A stretch of 64,000 nt of DNA, taken from assembly GCA_013397435.1 (NCBI GenBank), contig VZRG01000520.1, forward strand, positions 310,001 through 374,000. Reading direction: 5' to 3'. Source of the stretch: Erythrocercus mccallii (Eukaryota > Chordata > Aves > Passeriformes > Dicruridae). Positions 1 through 11,744 of this stretch are shown piece after piece (positions within the stretch are counted from its first letter, which is position 1; every line of letters begins with the position of its first letter). The position numbers were made by a program, and so were the translations under genes. The notes under the pieces were generated by a model. That model was not told the DNA's origin and did no database searches. It saw only the letters and a list, made by a program, of their open reading frames with translations.

Positions 1-121
1 CATGTGAGAGTGCAGAGCACCATCAGAGGTTCAGTGACACCATACGATTGTCCCCCTACACTAAGGTCAAAGATTTCAGTGAAAAGGACAAGAATCTTCA
101 TGAGAAAGGCGACATTCTGTC
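1..121 (+). CDS. ORC1: ORC1 exon (left-truncated), linker region
   Basis: Reading starts at base 3 and stays open to the donor GTAAGT at 122. Only this frame joins in phase with the next exon, giving ...GDIL-SPVGYQ. No convincing acceptor is visible, so the exon probably begins outside the window. It encodes polar, low-complexity linker sequence with one SP site (LSPYTK). Confidence 0.8.
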
Positions 122-3100
122 GTAAGTGACAGCATTTTTATTGTTTTTGTATGGGATTTCTGTTTGCATAAGCTCTCTTAAAACACATTTATGGAAGACT
201 TCTGGAGAGAAAAGTAGGTGAAGTCTCTGCATGTGCCGTGTTTTGCCTGTTGAGAACAAGGGGAGAAGGGGGAGAGCCTCAGCAGTGACAAGTGCACTGT
301 GATGAAGCTTTAGAAAATGTTACTTGGACATGAATGAATGATCAGGGAGATCCAAAGAGGACTTGACTGTCCAGATGGAAAAACAGTTCATGGTTCCAAG
401 AACAGAGAGATGATGTTGGAAATGGGAGTGGTAGGATGATAGGAAAGGAAACTGAAGCCAGGTTGGTCATTGTTCTTGTGATGTACCCATCAACGTGAAT
501 GAAAATCTGTTTCCCTGCACTCCATAATCAAGGCTCAGATGTGCTCAATTTGTGACAAGTGTTGAGGGATGCTGGACTGTAGAAAGTGGTTTGATTGGCC
601 TCAGGAGGGTCTTCATGAGAACTGTATGTACACTTCCATGCTAATTTTTATGTAGGAAAGAAATCAAAGCCCAAAAAGGACAACTATTCATGTATGTCTT
701 CACACAGTCTTTAAAAACGGCATAAATTGAGGGAGGAGAAGAATGGAACAGACTTTCTTGTGCAAAATGTTGCAAGAAGCCAGAAACCAGTCCTTTTCCT
801 CCTTTGTAAGAGTAAGGATGTGGGTGCAACAATGGAATTTCCACCTTTTTTTTGTCACTAATTATATATAGCATGAAAATGTTTACCTTTCATTGATAAG
901 GTAATGGCATTTCAGTAGTATTTATAGATCTAAAAAAACTTATAAGAACAGTAAACAAATAATAAAATCATCTGTAATTCATCTCTTTTTGTACTTTGAC
1001 CCAGTAGGAAAGTTGTGTAGTAACAGTAAAATGTTTCAGTGGCAGGGATGAAGAAGCACCCAGGAAGACAACCAAGGAATATCAAAACACAAAGAGAAAA
1101 GTACATTCCAAAGAGTAAATCAGAGAGATGCCCAAAGGACATAATTTTTTTATCTTTCTCTGAAAAAAAAATTGGCAAAAAACCTCACTTCTCAATAAAA
1201 TAAAACCACAGCTGTTGTAAGCCCCTGTCCCTTCAGTTTGGCAGTGCAAAATACAGCAAATATTTGGTTTTTCTTTGCAAAGGTGTATTGAAGACACAGT
1301 GCAAAAGGGGGGAAATTGTGCTGCCAGCATCCATGCCATAGCCAATCTGTAAATAACAAATAAGAATTCATGCTGGATGGACAGTGGTAACAATTGAGCC
1401 TGAAGTTTGAAAGGCCTTCTCTGTGTCTTTATAAGTGTGATGCAAAGAGAGGGAATATAATCAGCTTTGTTTTCTTGCTTTCCAGTCCCGTTGGATATCA
1501 GAAACCAAGCAGCCAGAGCCCTGTGCTGACCCCTCGTTCTCGCAGAACATGTGTACAGAAAACCAGTGCTCTCATTGCAGAGCAGATCAGGTAAACCCTA
1601 CAGCCAGGATCTCCTGTTCTGATTGCTCTTGAGAGCTTGAGAGCTTGGTTTAATATTGAAATGCAAATGGTTCTTGAAGCACAGCTTAATTGCAGCTTGA
1701 GTAAAAACTGGTTTACGTTCAGAAAGATAAAGCTGTTCTTCAGGTGGTCTTCTTCCTTTAAACCAGTCTGTTAAAAAGCTAAAGTGGAAAATGTTTTTGG
1801 CTTGCTGATTACAAGAACTCCAGAGAAAGCTGAAAGTGTACAAATGTTGCTCTGTGATGTGTAGACTTACATGTATTTTTTTAAAGCTTAAGTAATTTGT
1901 GTTTCTTACAGCATGTTGGACCAAGAAGATTTTCTGTCTGGCTCTGACAGCTCCTACTCTTCAAGTAGCGAGGAAGAGGAGGATGATGATGTGCCCTGTA
2001 CACCAGAAAAGAAAACTAAATCCAGCAGAATATTCAGCACCCCAAAATCTTCAAGGAAGTCAGCAGTTCACACTCCTGCAAAGACACTGAAGAAAACTGT
2101 AAGGTTCCACATAAAAGAGCTATTTTTATTATTTCTGAGCCAGTTCTTTGAATGCCTGATGCCTGTGTACCAGAGTTAAGTATCTGAACCCCTTAGCTGT
2201 TAATGAAGCATTATCTGGATTAATTTAATCTTTGATATGAGTAGGTTATGCAAATATATAAACCATTTGCCTGTTGTAATATTGTGACAATATTAATCAG
2301 AAAACTGGGAAATTACTGGCTTGGATGCTGTCTCTTAAGAACCAGATCATTCTGTTACACAGCACTTCAGAAAAGGGCTAACAACTCAAAAATTCTGCAG
2401 ACAGTTAAAAGGTGTAATTGTCACCACCCCCTTTCCAGTTTCCTTTTTCTCTTAGGAAGAAAACACCATAAGGCTTGTTTGGTAATTCCCTGTGTAAATA
2501 CTGGTTCTCAGTTCATCTTGTACTCTGGCATAAGTAATGTTTGAGAAACTCACATCAGTGATTTGTTCCCAACAGAAATTGCTGTTTGTAGAAAATATGC
2601 ATGAGGTTGTAATTTCTCTTTGCAGCCTTTACAAGGAACACCCAGAACACCCCGGAATGCAACTCCAGAAATTCCTAGGCGCATCCAGGCAGCCCAGGAA
2701 CCAGCCAGTGTACTGGAAGAAGCCAGATTAAGGTAACTTGTGCTCAGGAAAATCATCTTTATTTTGCATCAGGTGTGCATACCAGTAGGCTGTGCTGAAA
2801 GGGGGAATGTCATCTTTACAATTTAGAATAAAATAGGTAAAAATGCATGGTGTTCTGATCCAAGAAGACTATTTAATGATTTACAGTACAATTCTAGATT
2901 TACAAATAATGGTAGTGTTTACAATACTATTTTCACAATTTCAGATTATTTTAACCAGTCCATGCTAAATTCTTCAGAATTAGGTATCTTTATTCTGTGC
3001 AACATTAGAAAAACAAAGATCCTCTCTGATTAGCTTTAGATTGTAAAGGTACAATATTTGTCTCTTCTTGGTGCATGAAAAAGATTTACAGGTAGCACTG

Positions 3101-6100
3101 TAGATCTTCACAGTGGAAAAAAAAAAGCATTCAGGACTGACTGTCTTTCAAACTGGGTTTTAGTTCTGTTTCCTATAAGCAGTCTCTCCTGTTTTATCCT
3201 ACCTCTGCACTGACTTATAAATAGTTTGCAATTTAAAACAGATAGATCTTCCTTGCTGCATAAATTAAGAGCACATAGAGAGAGACTAGGTTATTTCTTT
3301 TGGGATACTTGACACTGATGTTCAGACTTAAAAGTATGTGAGAGAGATTTGGAAAACTTCACACAGGAGGAAGGTGAGCATCTGCCTGTTCGTTTGCATC
3401 AGTTCTTCAGAGAGAACAGCAATTTTAATTTTCTTTTTCTTGTCTTTTTTAATTCAAAGGCTGCATGTTTCTGCTGTCCCAGAATCTCTGCCTTGTCGTG
3501 AGGAAGAATTCCAGGATATCTATAACTTTGTGGAAAGCAAACTTATTGACGGTACAGGAGGGTGAGTTTGGCAAGACTGTGACCAAGATCACATCTGCTT
3601 ATGGCATAACAGCAGTCAGATGATATATTTTTACTTTATACTTTATTACTTGCATTTAAAAGGTTATCCTCACTTAAAGTTTCTCACTCAATTTTCCTGG
3701 TATTTTTCTTCCTTAAGTGATATTTTGGGTAGAAAAAATGTGGGCTTCTTTATTCTACAGATTCAAATTATAACTGGTCAGTTTTAGAAGTGTGGAAAAC
3801 TGTTTCTTTTTTAAAAAAAGGTAAATTACATTTATAAAATGTTTTAGATTGTTAATTGCTTCAGTAATAATAAAAATCCTTGTGATCATCCAAGGTGTTA
3901 CGTGTTACATCTTGCAAATAAAGTAAGATGTAGGGAGTTGCCTGAAGTGTCAGAGGAGCATTCAAGGCTGGTGTCAGAGGTCAGGAATTCCAGCTCATTA
4001 ATCCCAAGAGTGTTACCATTTTGCTCAGGCTGCTGAAGAGGTGCTCTCCTTCTGTAGGTGCATGTACATTTCTGGAGTGCCTGGAACAGGTAAAACTGCA
4101 ACTGTTCATGAAGTAATTCGGTGTCTTCAGCAAGCTGCAGAAAATGATGAACTGCCACCATTCCAGTTTGTGGAGATCAATGGCATGAAGCTGACAGACC
4201 CTCACCAAGCCTATGTGCAGATATTAGAGGTAAGTAAAGCATTTTCAGTGGTTCCTGGGTTTGAAAGAAGAGATCTTACACTTTACCATCAGATCCTTGA
4301 TATGTTTAAATGTTAAGTGTTCAAGGCACTTACCAGTACTTCCCATTCCCTCCAAGAGACTGTGTGCTTTTGTCTTACAGCAGGTTAGAAAATAATTAAC
4401 TTAAGGCCTTAGCCAACTTCTTGAACTGTTTTGCTTTCTGCTGCATAAGGGTGGTGGCTGAGAAATAGCCTCATCTACTCATCTAAAAAAATCTAAATGA
4501 GCTTTTTCTATTTTCCTATGGTATGACTTTTTCTGCACATCTGCTTAAACAACTACTAAGGTGACAACTCTGAAAGTCAGTGTAGCAGTAGAATAATTAC
4601 TGAGGGGGTCATAATGGTTAATTGGTCAGTCATAATTGTAATTCAGCTAAAGAGGGGCCATCTCTGTCAACAAAAGTGTATTTCTGATATCCATGACAAA
4701 CCAGTCTGCAGTATCTGTCTGGGACTACTGACTGTGCTTGTGTTGTATGGGTGGGAATTAATCTTCTGAGCAGTGGATTAAGAGCACCCAGTAGGCATTA
4801 GACAGTAACTGCTCAAAAGCTTTCTCAGTCTAGGCTAACTTTAAACCAGTGACCTGGATATTAAATGGTTTCCTGAAGCATCTGTTCCATTTTCATATAA
4901 ACTTCTGCTCCATTTATTTAAGTTTGACATCATCTTTCTGAGCAGGGAGTGGCATACATTAGTGTTCTAATGTTCCTATCCTCATAGCTGGCAGTTAAAT
5001 TTGCATATTTGCATCCTTTCCTCAAACCAGCTTAGACAGTGTCTTGCTGAGAGATTTGCTGAGTGAGGCCACTGTGTTTCTTTAGCATAGTGAGAGGCTT
5101 CCTGACAATTACCTTATTTCATGCTAGTGTGAACGTATTTTAACATCCTTTGTTCCTATCCCATTCAGCATAAAATCTAAAAATGAATTAAGAATAGGCC
5201 TTTGGAAGTACAATCTGTTGCCCCCCACTGGTCCTGAACTCTAAGGTAGCCCAGTGAAATATCCTTTAGGGGACTACAAAGTGACATGAACCACGTACTT
5301 CTCCAATTCCTTCTGCCTCAGCTACTGTGAAAGAGCCCTAACTAAGAGCTAGGCTGCTGCTGCTCTCCTGATTGCTGCAGGTTGAGATCTAGTTTGCTGA
5401 TGTTTCTTTTTGCGTAACTGAAGCAAATTCTGGAGCTTCCCTCCTGCAGTGACCTCACTGCTGTAGGAAAGTTTAGAGGTGGAACAGGGAAAGGAAGCCC
5501 CGGACAGAGGAAAGAGATAAAGGTTGAATACCTGGGTACAGTAAGAGTCCAGTTCCACCACAGCAAGTGAACTCTGTGTTATATTGGATACTCAGCTCCA
5601 GAGCTATGGAATCAGGGTTCTCTGGGATTCAGCTTCTTTCTGTGACTGATTTGGACTGTCCTGACTGAATTGGAAACATGAAACAAGTAGAGATTAATCC
5701 TGTGCTCTGACTTGTTTAGTAGTTATCAGATCTTAGGTTTATATAAGATTTTAGAAAAGAATTACAGTTTTCAAATGCAGTCTCCATTTGGCTTTATTGC
5801 TGGACTTTGCACTATGATGAACAATTGATTCAGCATCTGCAGTGTCATTTTGAAATGTCACGCTTTGATTTCTGGACATCTTTGGACTTGCAAGGGAAGA
5901 GGTAATGTACAGGCAGTTCATCTGTTCTGCCACATAGTTGCAAAAGGTAGTGCAGGTATTTTTTCAGCTCACAATTGAATAAATTTAATTATAGATCCTG
6001 CTGATGATTCATTAGAATTTTAATAGCAGTCCAAGATTACTCAAGTCAGGCTATTCTTGTCAGCTGACTTAGGTTTTCAGTAGGTGTGTGCATTTAGAGA

Positions 6101-9100
6101 TACCCTAGAGATATGCTGGGTTTAGAACCCACCTCTAGACTGGGTGGATTCTGGATTTCTTAATGATTCTAAGATTGCAGAGAATTCTGTGGGCCTTTCT
6201 TTTTATTGTTTTGTTTCTCTTCTCCTTTATGGGCAGTTCTTGGTAGACCAGAGTGTCTTATGAGCTACTTTTTTTTACTCCTCCATGGAAAAAATAATCC
6301 AGGTGCTTGGTGTTGATTGTTAAAGAAAGGCAAAATTGAGTGGAGTCAAACTTTGTATTTCCAGGGGTTTGGTGTGATTAACCTGCTGTATTTGTTCAAT
6401 CCTTGTGCAGTTCTTGACAGGTCAGAAGGTGACAGCAACCCATGCTGCAGTACTGCTGGCAAAACTGTTCAGTACACCTGGCCCAAAGAGGAAAACCACA
6501 GTGCTGATAGTGGATGAGGTGAGAGAAAGAATCCTTTGTTTTCTTTCCTCCAAGGATTGTAAGAAGTGAGTTTTTGGTGGATGGAAAATGATGCATGCCT
6601 TGAGTGTATCATGTGATGTAACAGGAACAGACTTAGGAGAGAGGAGACACAAATAGTTCCTCTTACCTATTTAAATTCAGTTTCCTAAAAAGGCTGAGTA
6701 TTCTCTTGCCATGTTGTTCTCTGCCTTGGATTTCATATTGGTTTTATGTTTTGTTATTCCAAGACATGGAATAATAAGTTGTTTGTCAATTCTAAATACC
6801 AGAGGATTCAACTTTTTGTATTTTGTCTGGAAGCTGCTGCTTTTCCGGTGGGAAAACTCACAGAGAAATAAGTCACACCCAGTTTGAAAAACCTTGAATG
6901 TGCTATGTTCAGTCATAATCATAGGCACTCTTATTTTTGCTGTAAGCTAATTCAGGTTCTCACTTGGAGGGTCTTTGAATCTTGTTAGATGTAGTATTAG
7001 TATCACAGTAGTGTTTTAAAACTCCAGCTGTTTAACATTTACTGTTCAAGCATCCAGTAGGACTGTGCCATTCCTTTTGCCAGTCTGATTCTTCTCTTTT
7101 TATCTCTGCAGCTTGATCTGCTGTGGACTCGGAAGCAGAACGTGATGTACAATTTATTTGACTGGCCAACCCAAAAGCACTCCAAGCTCATCATCCTGGC
7201 CATTGCCAACACCATGGACCTGCCAGAGAGAATCATGATGAACAGAGTAGCAAGCAGGCTGGTATGTCCTAGCAGTTCTGTTGCTATGCCATAAGAGGAG
7301 AACAGATTAAATACTGGATGCAATCAAAAGCAATCCAGGAGAAAAGTAGGACTGGTTATATCAGAAGCTGAACAATATTTTTTTATAATTCCCTCTCCAG
7401 AGGACTGATAATGAACATATAAATCTTAGCAAAGTAAGTTCAGGAGTCTGCTTGCTAATCAGGTATTAGGCTGGGTACATATATTATGTTCTTGTAAGAC
7501 TGAAATAAGAATATGGATGCCTTATTTAAATATATTAAGATCTGGATAATCAAATGTTGTGCTTCACAGTTAAGCTTCTTACTGTAGAGGTCAGAAGAAT
7601 TCTCCTGTGGTTTCCCTTCCTCTTTCCCCTTTCATTCTAGTCACCTACTTCTCTGTTTACCATTATCAGTTGGTAGATTACATAAAGGTATCCAACAAAG
7701 AAAAGTGGATGTTCTCTCCACTTGTTTTGAATACATTTTCCTAGGTCATCTCTCTGCAGCTCTGGAAAGCGATTTGCAAAAACAGAGCTCTGTGCCTCTA
7801 TCCTTCCATGACTCAAAAACAGCTCCACAGGGTGTGAATTGCTTTCCCCCACCCACTAAGCCCACTGCAGATCAGCTGAGTCCAGATAGTCACAAGAGAA
7901 GAGTTTTGCATCAGAAATTCAAATCTCGGGTCTCCTGTAGGATGAAAGGCAGTGCACCATCTGTAACATAGGCTGTCCTCATCTGAGGGCAGTTCTTACT
8001 CACTTGAGCCAGAAGAGGGTTTTAATTCTTGGCTGATGGCTAACTTGATGTCAACACACATATATACAGATTTGCTAAAGGAGACAATATTTTTCCACAG
8101 CTGCTGCTGTTATTGCATTAAAAATATTATGTAGACAGATGTAACCAAAATATTTTTGTATTGGGGAGCTCTGATAAAAAGTTTTTTATAAGAGAAATCT
8201 GAATTCTGATAGCAGCTTCACTTGCTCCTTGGGCCTTTCAGTGGGGGGTCCAACTAGTGGTCCTCAATGAGTCACAGTTGTGTGGATTTGTACATTTGTT
8301 TCACAAAAGTGATTGATTAAAGCATGTCACTAGGAGGAAAAGGATGTGAAAGACTGATTGCTCCTACCAGAAAATGGAAAAGTAACCACACAGGCCATGC
8401 TTGAGCAGTTGAGAGTTTTCCGGCACCATAAACATTTCTCACTGTGTCCTGTCATTTGTTGTAGGGCCTCACCAGAATGTCCTTTCAGCCCTACACCTAC
8501 AAACAGTTACAGCAAATTGTTTCATCCAGACTGAAGGGTGTGAAGGCATTTGAAGAGGATGCAGTTCAGCTGGTTTCCAGAAAGGTGAGCACAGAGCAGA
8601 TAAATGTCCTTCATGTTGCAGTGGGTGAAGGTAGGGAGAGTTTTATAACAGCTGTTAGACCTGGTTCTGCTGTTGTGTTCTGTAGTGGAGGCAAGTGGGG
8701 CACAATTAGATCATACATTATTCAGGGTATTTTCTCAGAAGACATTGCTAGAGCAGTGTCCTTGCTTTTTCCACCTACTCTGAGCAGCATATTCCAAGAG
8801 CTGAAGGCATGACAAGAGTCGTGATGATAAGATGTCAACTGTCTCCACTGTTTAGCATAATGTGAGTCATTGGAGAATCCTGAAAAAGATAGCATGCCAG
8901 TGGCAGTGGAAATAGCCTTATTAATTTTATTTCTCAAGATGTTTAGTGCCCTGTCATAATAGATAATAGCTGTTCTGTTTGCAAGTCTTAATATTCAGTT
9001 GTACAAAACGTTAGTAATGCATTGGGGATCAGTAGCTTCTCAAATTGAGATATGTGCACTGCTAATGTGTTATATTAGCAGCTCTATATTAAAGTAATCC

Positions 9101-11208
9101 ATTAAAATTACGTCAAAACATCCTACATCACTGTAGGATTAGTAAAGAGTGCTCATGAATATGTCAGAAGTAAATACAAGCATGTGTTTCGTTGTGAAGA
9201 ACCACCTCTCTGTAAGAATAATAGTGATGATTTTGCAGAGGGAATAATTCGCAGTGTTTTTCTAGTATGAGTTTTCTTCAGAAAATACAGAAATATACCT
9301 TGCAATTAGATTTTCTACAGGGTTTCTCATTCCTAGCCCCAGCTGGGTTCTAAGGCTTTTGTATATTACCAGCATCTACTGGGAAAACTAGGCTAGTACT
9401 ATATGTGGTTTATGTTCATAGCTTTATTAAAATGGTAAAGCACAATTGGGGTTTTAACAAGTATTAGTTTCAGAAATTTCAGACACTTAAAAATTTTCAG
9501 GCACTTGTAACTGTAAATCGACTATCCTGAGTATTTCTTCAAGACCTTCTAAAATTATTAGTGTACTCTTAAAATCAGTATTTTAATGAGTATAGAAAAA
9601 CTGAGTTCTTTGGTGTCATAGCCCCCCAGCTTTTTCTTGCTTTGCATGAACCTGGATTATGGTAAAGGTCTTCACTGATAATTAAACTGGTACTTCTGAA
9701 GGCTTTTGGTGTTGAAGTGAACTGCTCACCTTTAATTTTTTTCTAACCTCTGACTTCTGTGTTACAGAAAAAAAGTTCAGCCTTGAATTTATGATGACCA
9801 GATCAGGGTGGGAGTGTAGGAGATGTGGAGAGTTGCTTCTGTTGGTTTTGGTCAGTAAGCTTTGTTGTTCAGGATCTGGGATTGCAGTAAGACAGTTCAG
9901 AGATGTGTTGTTCTCCCACTGGGTGCTCGGGGTGTTTGGGGTTTGTTGGTCTGTTGATTCTTGCTCAACTCTTTCTTTCCCCAGCTGCTTGGAGCTGTCA
10001 CAAATCTGTCCCATTCACTTGCAGGTGGCAGCCCTGTCCGGGGATGCCCGGCGGTGCCTGGATATCTGCAGAAGGGCCACGGAGATCTGCGAGTTCTCCA
10101 ATCAGAAGAGAACCCCGGAGATTGTCAGGATGGCCCATGTGACTGAAGCCATAGATGAAATGTTCTCATCACCGTATGTTAATGCAATCAGGTAAAAATA
10201 TTTCCTTTGCTTTCATGTCTCTTTCACAGGACTGATTTTTCAAAACCAAAAATTGTCATGCCAGAGTTGCAGACTGTGATACAATGGCCACTTGGGACAT
10301 AAACTGCCCACCCTGTGTTTAAAAATGTAGCTCCCAAGCAATTTCCCTTCCAGACTTCCTCCTGATGTTTCATAGGTTCTGAACTTCACAAGTGGATTTG
10401 TCTGTTTTGTTTTTTGACTCAGGAATGCTTCATTGCATGAACAAATCTTCTTGAAAGCAATTTTGGCAGAGTTTCGCAGGGCAGGAGTTGAGGAGGCGAC
10501 AGTTCAACAGGTATGGGGCTTTTTTGTTACTGACACCAGTAATCTGGATTGCAAGGTGGTTTTATTTTTTTTTGGCCTGCATGTTAAAACATCTCATGCT
10601 TCTACCCTGCCACGCTTTATAACAAGAAAAATTAAAGAGAAGCTGAAAGTATCAGGCAATGGTCCAAGGAGGAAAACTGAAAGTTGATTCCAACTTGTGC
10701 ATCACTGTTTTTCTTCATAGAGGCAGATGCATCACTGGTGGCTTTGGTTTTTTAAGTAGACCCATAAAATACTGGGTGCCAGCAGAGCTGTGAAGACTGG
10801 AGTAGTCATGAGTAGTGTGGAAGCTAAATGTTAGCAGAAAGATGTAGTTCTAAACATTTTTGTATAAAATTACAGCATTTGAGCATGCTGGAGCGATTTT
10901 ATTTCCCCTCCCATGGATGTGGGGGGAAAGCAGCTTCCCTCTGTGTCACCTTGGCATGCTCAATTGCAGCAGGCAGTAAACATAACCTGTGTCCTTCTTC
11001 TCTTTTTCATCAGATCTACCACCACCACGTGGCCTTGTGCAGGATGGAAGGCCTGCAGAGCCCCACGGTGTCAGAAATCATGGCAATTTGTTCAAGACTT
11101 GGTGCCTGCAGGCTCTTGCTGGTGGAGGCCAGCAATAAATACCTGCACATGCGGGTGCGACTGAACCTCGGCCAGGACGATGTCATGTATGCACTCAGGG
11201 AAGAATAA
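1..11208 (+). CDS. ORC1: Origin recognition complex subunit 1, 3' part (12 exons, left end cut)
   Basis: ORC1 is the AAA+ ATPase subunit of the nuclear origin recognition complex, which loads the MCM2-7 helicase at replication origins. The twelve exons listed separately join in one frame without a stop and give 539 residues ending at TAA 11206-11208; human ORC1 has 861, so roughly the N-terminal 320 residues, with the BAH domain, lie left of the window. In order: a disordered Ser/Thr-Pro-rich and acidic linker (to 2732), then the AAA+ domain with Walker A GVPGTGKT (4074-4097), Walker B VLIVDE-LDLLW split by an intron (6501-6518 and 7112-7126), sensor 1 around LAIANTMD (exon at 7112) and the sensor 2 helix around GDARRCLDICRRA (exon at 10025), then the winged-helix domain (last two exons). 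All catalytic motifs look intact. The next gene starts about 500 bp downstream on the same strand. Identification is from remembered similarity to human ORC1 across the whole fragment. Confidence 0.97.
122..1485 (+). other. ORC1 intron
   Basis: Spliced out by GTAAGT and CAG. It is AT-rich and has short open frames on both strands, but I see no coding similarity, repeat or RNA gene in it. Confidence 0.7.
1486..1590 (+). CDS. ORC1: ORC1 exon, linker with SP/TP sites
   Basis: The acceptor is TTTCCAG and the donor GTAAAC. It starts one base before a codon boundary and ends with two bases of a codon. It encodes a basic linker with QSPVLTPRSRR, carrying one SP and one TP site. Confidence 0.88.
1912..2098 (+). 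CDS. ORC1: ORC1 exon, acidic Ser/Glu/Asp stretch plus basic TP motifs
   Basis: The acceptor is TTCTTACAG and the donor GTAAGG. It encodes a Ser-rich run followed by EEEEDDD, then a Lys-rich part with TPEKK, STPKS and HTPAK. Human ORC1 has a comparable SDSSSDEEE segment at this place. Confidence 0.92.
2626..2732 (+). CDS. ORC1: ORC1 exon, end of linker
   Basis: The acceptor is CTTTGCAG and the donor GTAACT. It encodes GTPRTPR and the conserved segment AAQEPASVLEEARLR that leads into the AAA+ fold. Confidence 0.93.
3460..3561 (+). CDS. ORC1: ORC1 exon, start of AAA+ domain
   Basis: The acceptor is TTCAAAG and the donor GTGAGT. It encodes LHVSAVPESLPCREEEF followed by the helix DIYNFVESK, nearly identical to the remembered human sequence. 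Confidence 0.95.
4058..4229 (+). CDS. ORC1: ORC1 exon, Walker A
   Basis: The acceptor is CTTCTGTAG and the donor GTAAGT. It encodes CMYISGVPGTGKTATVHEV, with the Walker A Lys-Thr at 4092-4097, and continues to YVQILE. Confidence 0.97.
4230..6410 (+). other. ORC1 intron (2.2 kb)
   Basis: Lies between the Walker A exon and the first Walker B exon. I see no gene, recognisable transposon or structured RNA in it. Confidence 0.7.
6411..6518 (+). CDS. ORC1: ORC1 exon, first half of Walker B
   Basis: The acceptor is CTTGTGCAG and the donor GTGAGA. It encodes FLTGQKVTA... to VLIVDE, so the intron falls directly after the catalytic Asp-Glu pair. Confidence 0.96.
7112..7261 (+). CDS. ORC1: ORC1 exon, second half of Walker B and sensor 1
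   Basis: The acceptor is ATCTCTGCAG and the donor GTATGT. It encodes LDLLWTRKQ, YNLFDWPT, sensor 1 LAIANTMDLPE and the RIMMNRVASRL segment that carries the arginine-finger region. Confidence 0.97.
7262..10024 (+). other. ORC1 introns flanking the exon at 8465-8584
   Basis: Two introns (7262-8464 and 8585-10024). Both are AT-rich. I recognise nothing beyond the splice sites. Confidence 0.65.
8465..8584 (+). CDS. ORC1: ORC1 exon, AAA+ lid start
   Basis: The acceptor is TGTTGTAG and the donor GTGAGC. It encodes GLTRMSFQPYTYKQL through FEEDAVQLVSRK, 40 codons in phase 0. Confidence 0.96.
10025..10191 (+). CDS. ORC1: ORC1 exon, sensor 2 / lid
   Basis: The acceptor is CACTTGCAG and the donor GTAAAA. 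It encodes VAALSGDARRCLDICRRA, with the sensor 2 arginine region, through EMFSSPYVNAI. It is more GC-rich than the exons around it. Confidence 0.96.
10423..10510 (+). CDS. ORC1: ORC1 exon, winged-helix start
   Basis: The acceptor is TTGACTCAG and the donor GTATGG. It encodes LHEQIFLKAILAEFRRAG through EATVQQ. Confidence 0.95.
11014..11208 (+). CDS. ORC1: ORC1 last coding exon, winged helix and stop
   Basis: The acceptor is TTTTCATCAG. It encodes IYHHHVALCRMEG through the terminal DDVMYALREE, then TAA at 11206-11208. The stop codon sits inside an AATAAA hexamer (11204-11209), which is probably incidental. Confidence 0.97.
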   Translation: MYHHHVALCRMEGLQSPTVSEIMAICSRLGACRLLLVEASNKYLHMRVRLNLGQDDVMYALREE

Positions 11209-11744
11209 AGCAAAAGAGATTTTATTGCTTTTAGTGTGTATAAATATTCTAAATACCATTTGGTTTTATTTTTTTAATTATTGATAAAATGGAAATAGTA
11301 AAATGTATTTTTTAAATCTTTGCTTTTTTGTTTGATGTATTAAAGCACTCTTTTTTAATAATAAAGAATTAATTTCAAAGCATTTTAAGTATTTCAAATT
11401 ATTTGTTTATAGAAGTATTTTTAAGTGCTGGTAGTTGGTTCCCTTTTAACTGAGGTGTATGAACTTGAAAGGGAATATTTGAAATGGGTTATTTGAAATT
11501 GATTACTCGCTTCACTATTTTTTGTTCTTAAAACTCATGGAGTCTGCATACTGTGGATTTTCCTCACTGACTTTTATATTCAACGAAAGGCATTGTTAAA
11601 ACATGCTTAAACTTTCCTTACTAAAATAATTAAACGGAACTTCCAGTTTGCAAGGCAGGGTCGATGTTGGAATGGAGGAGCCTGTAACACTACCGCAGGA
11701 AGTGTGCCATTCCAATGCCCAGCTCCTTTGTCTGTCTGATCGAT
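11209..11744 (+). other. ORC1 3' UTR and short gap to CC2D1B
   Basis: The AT-rich 3' UTR runs to about 11390, followed by about 300 bases with no gene. An ETS-like site CAGGAAGTG (11696-11704) and a CCAAT box (11712-11716) mark the approach to the next promoter. Confidence 0.6.
11339..11365 (+). terminator. ORC1: ORC1 poly(A) signal cluster
   Basis: ATTAAA at 11339-11344 and AATAAA at 11360-11365 lie 130-160 bases after the stop codon in a T/A-rich 3' UTR. They are the first plausible signals beyond the hexamer that overlaps the stop codon. The cleavage site itself was not determined. Confidence 0.7.

Noticed and set aside
11204..11209. AATAAA overlapping the ORC1 stop codon as the real poly(A) signal
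   Set aside because: It arises from the codons GAA-TAA plus the next bases. Better-placed signals follow at 11339 and 11360.
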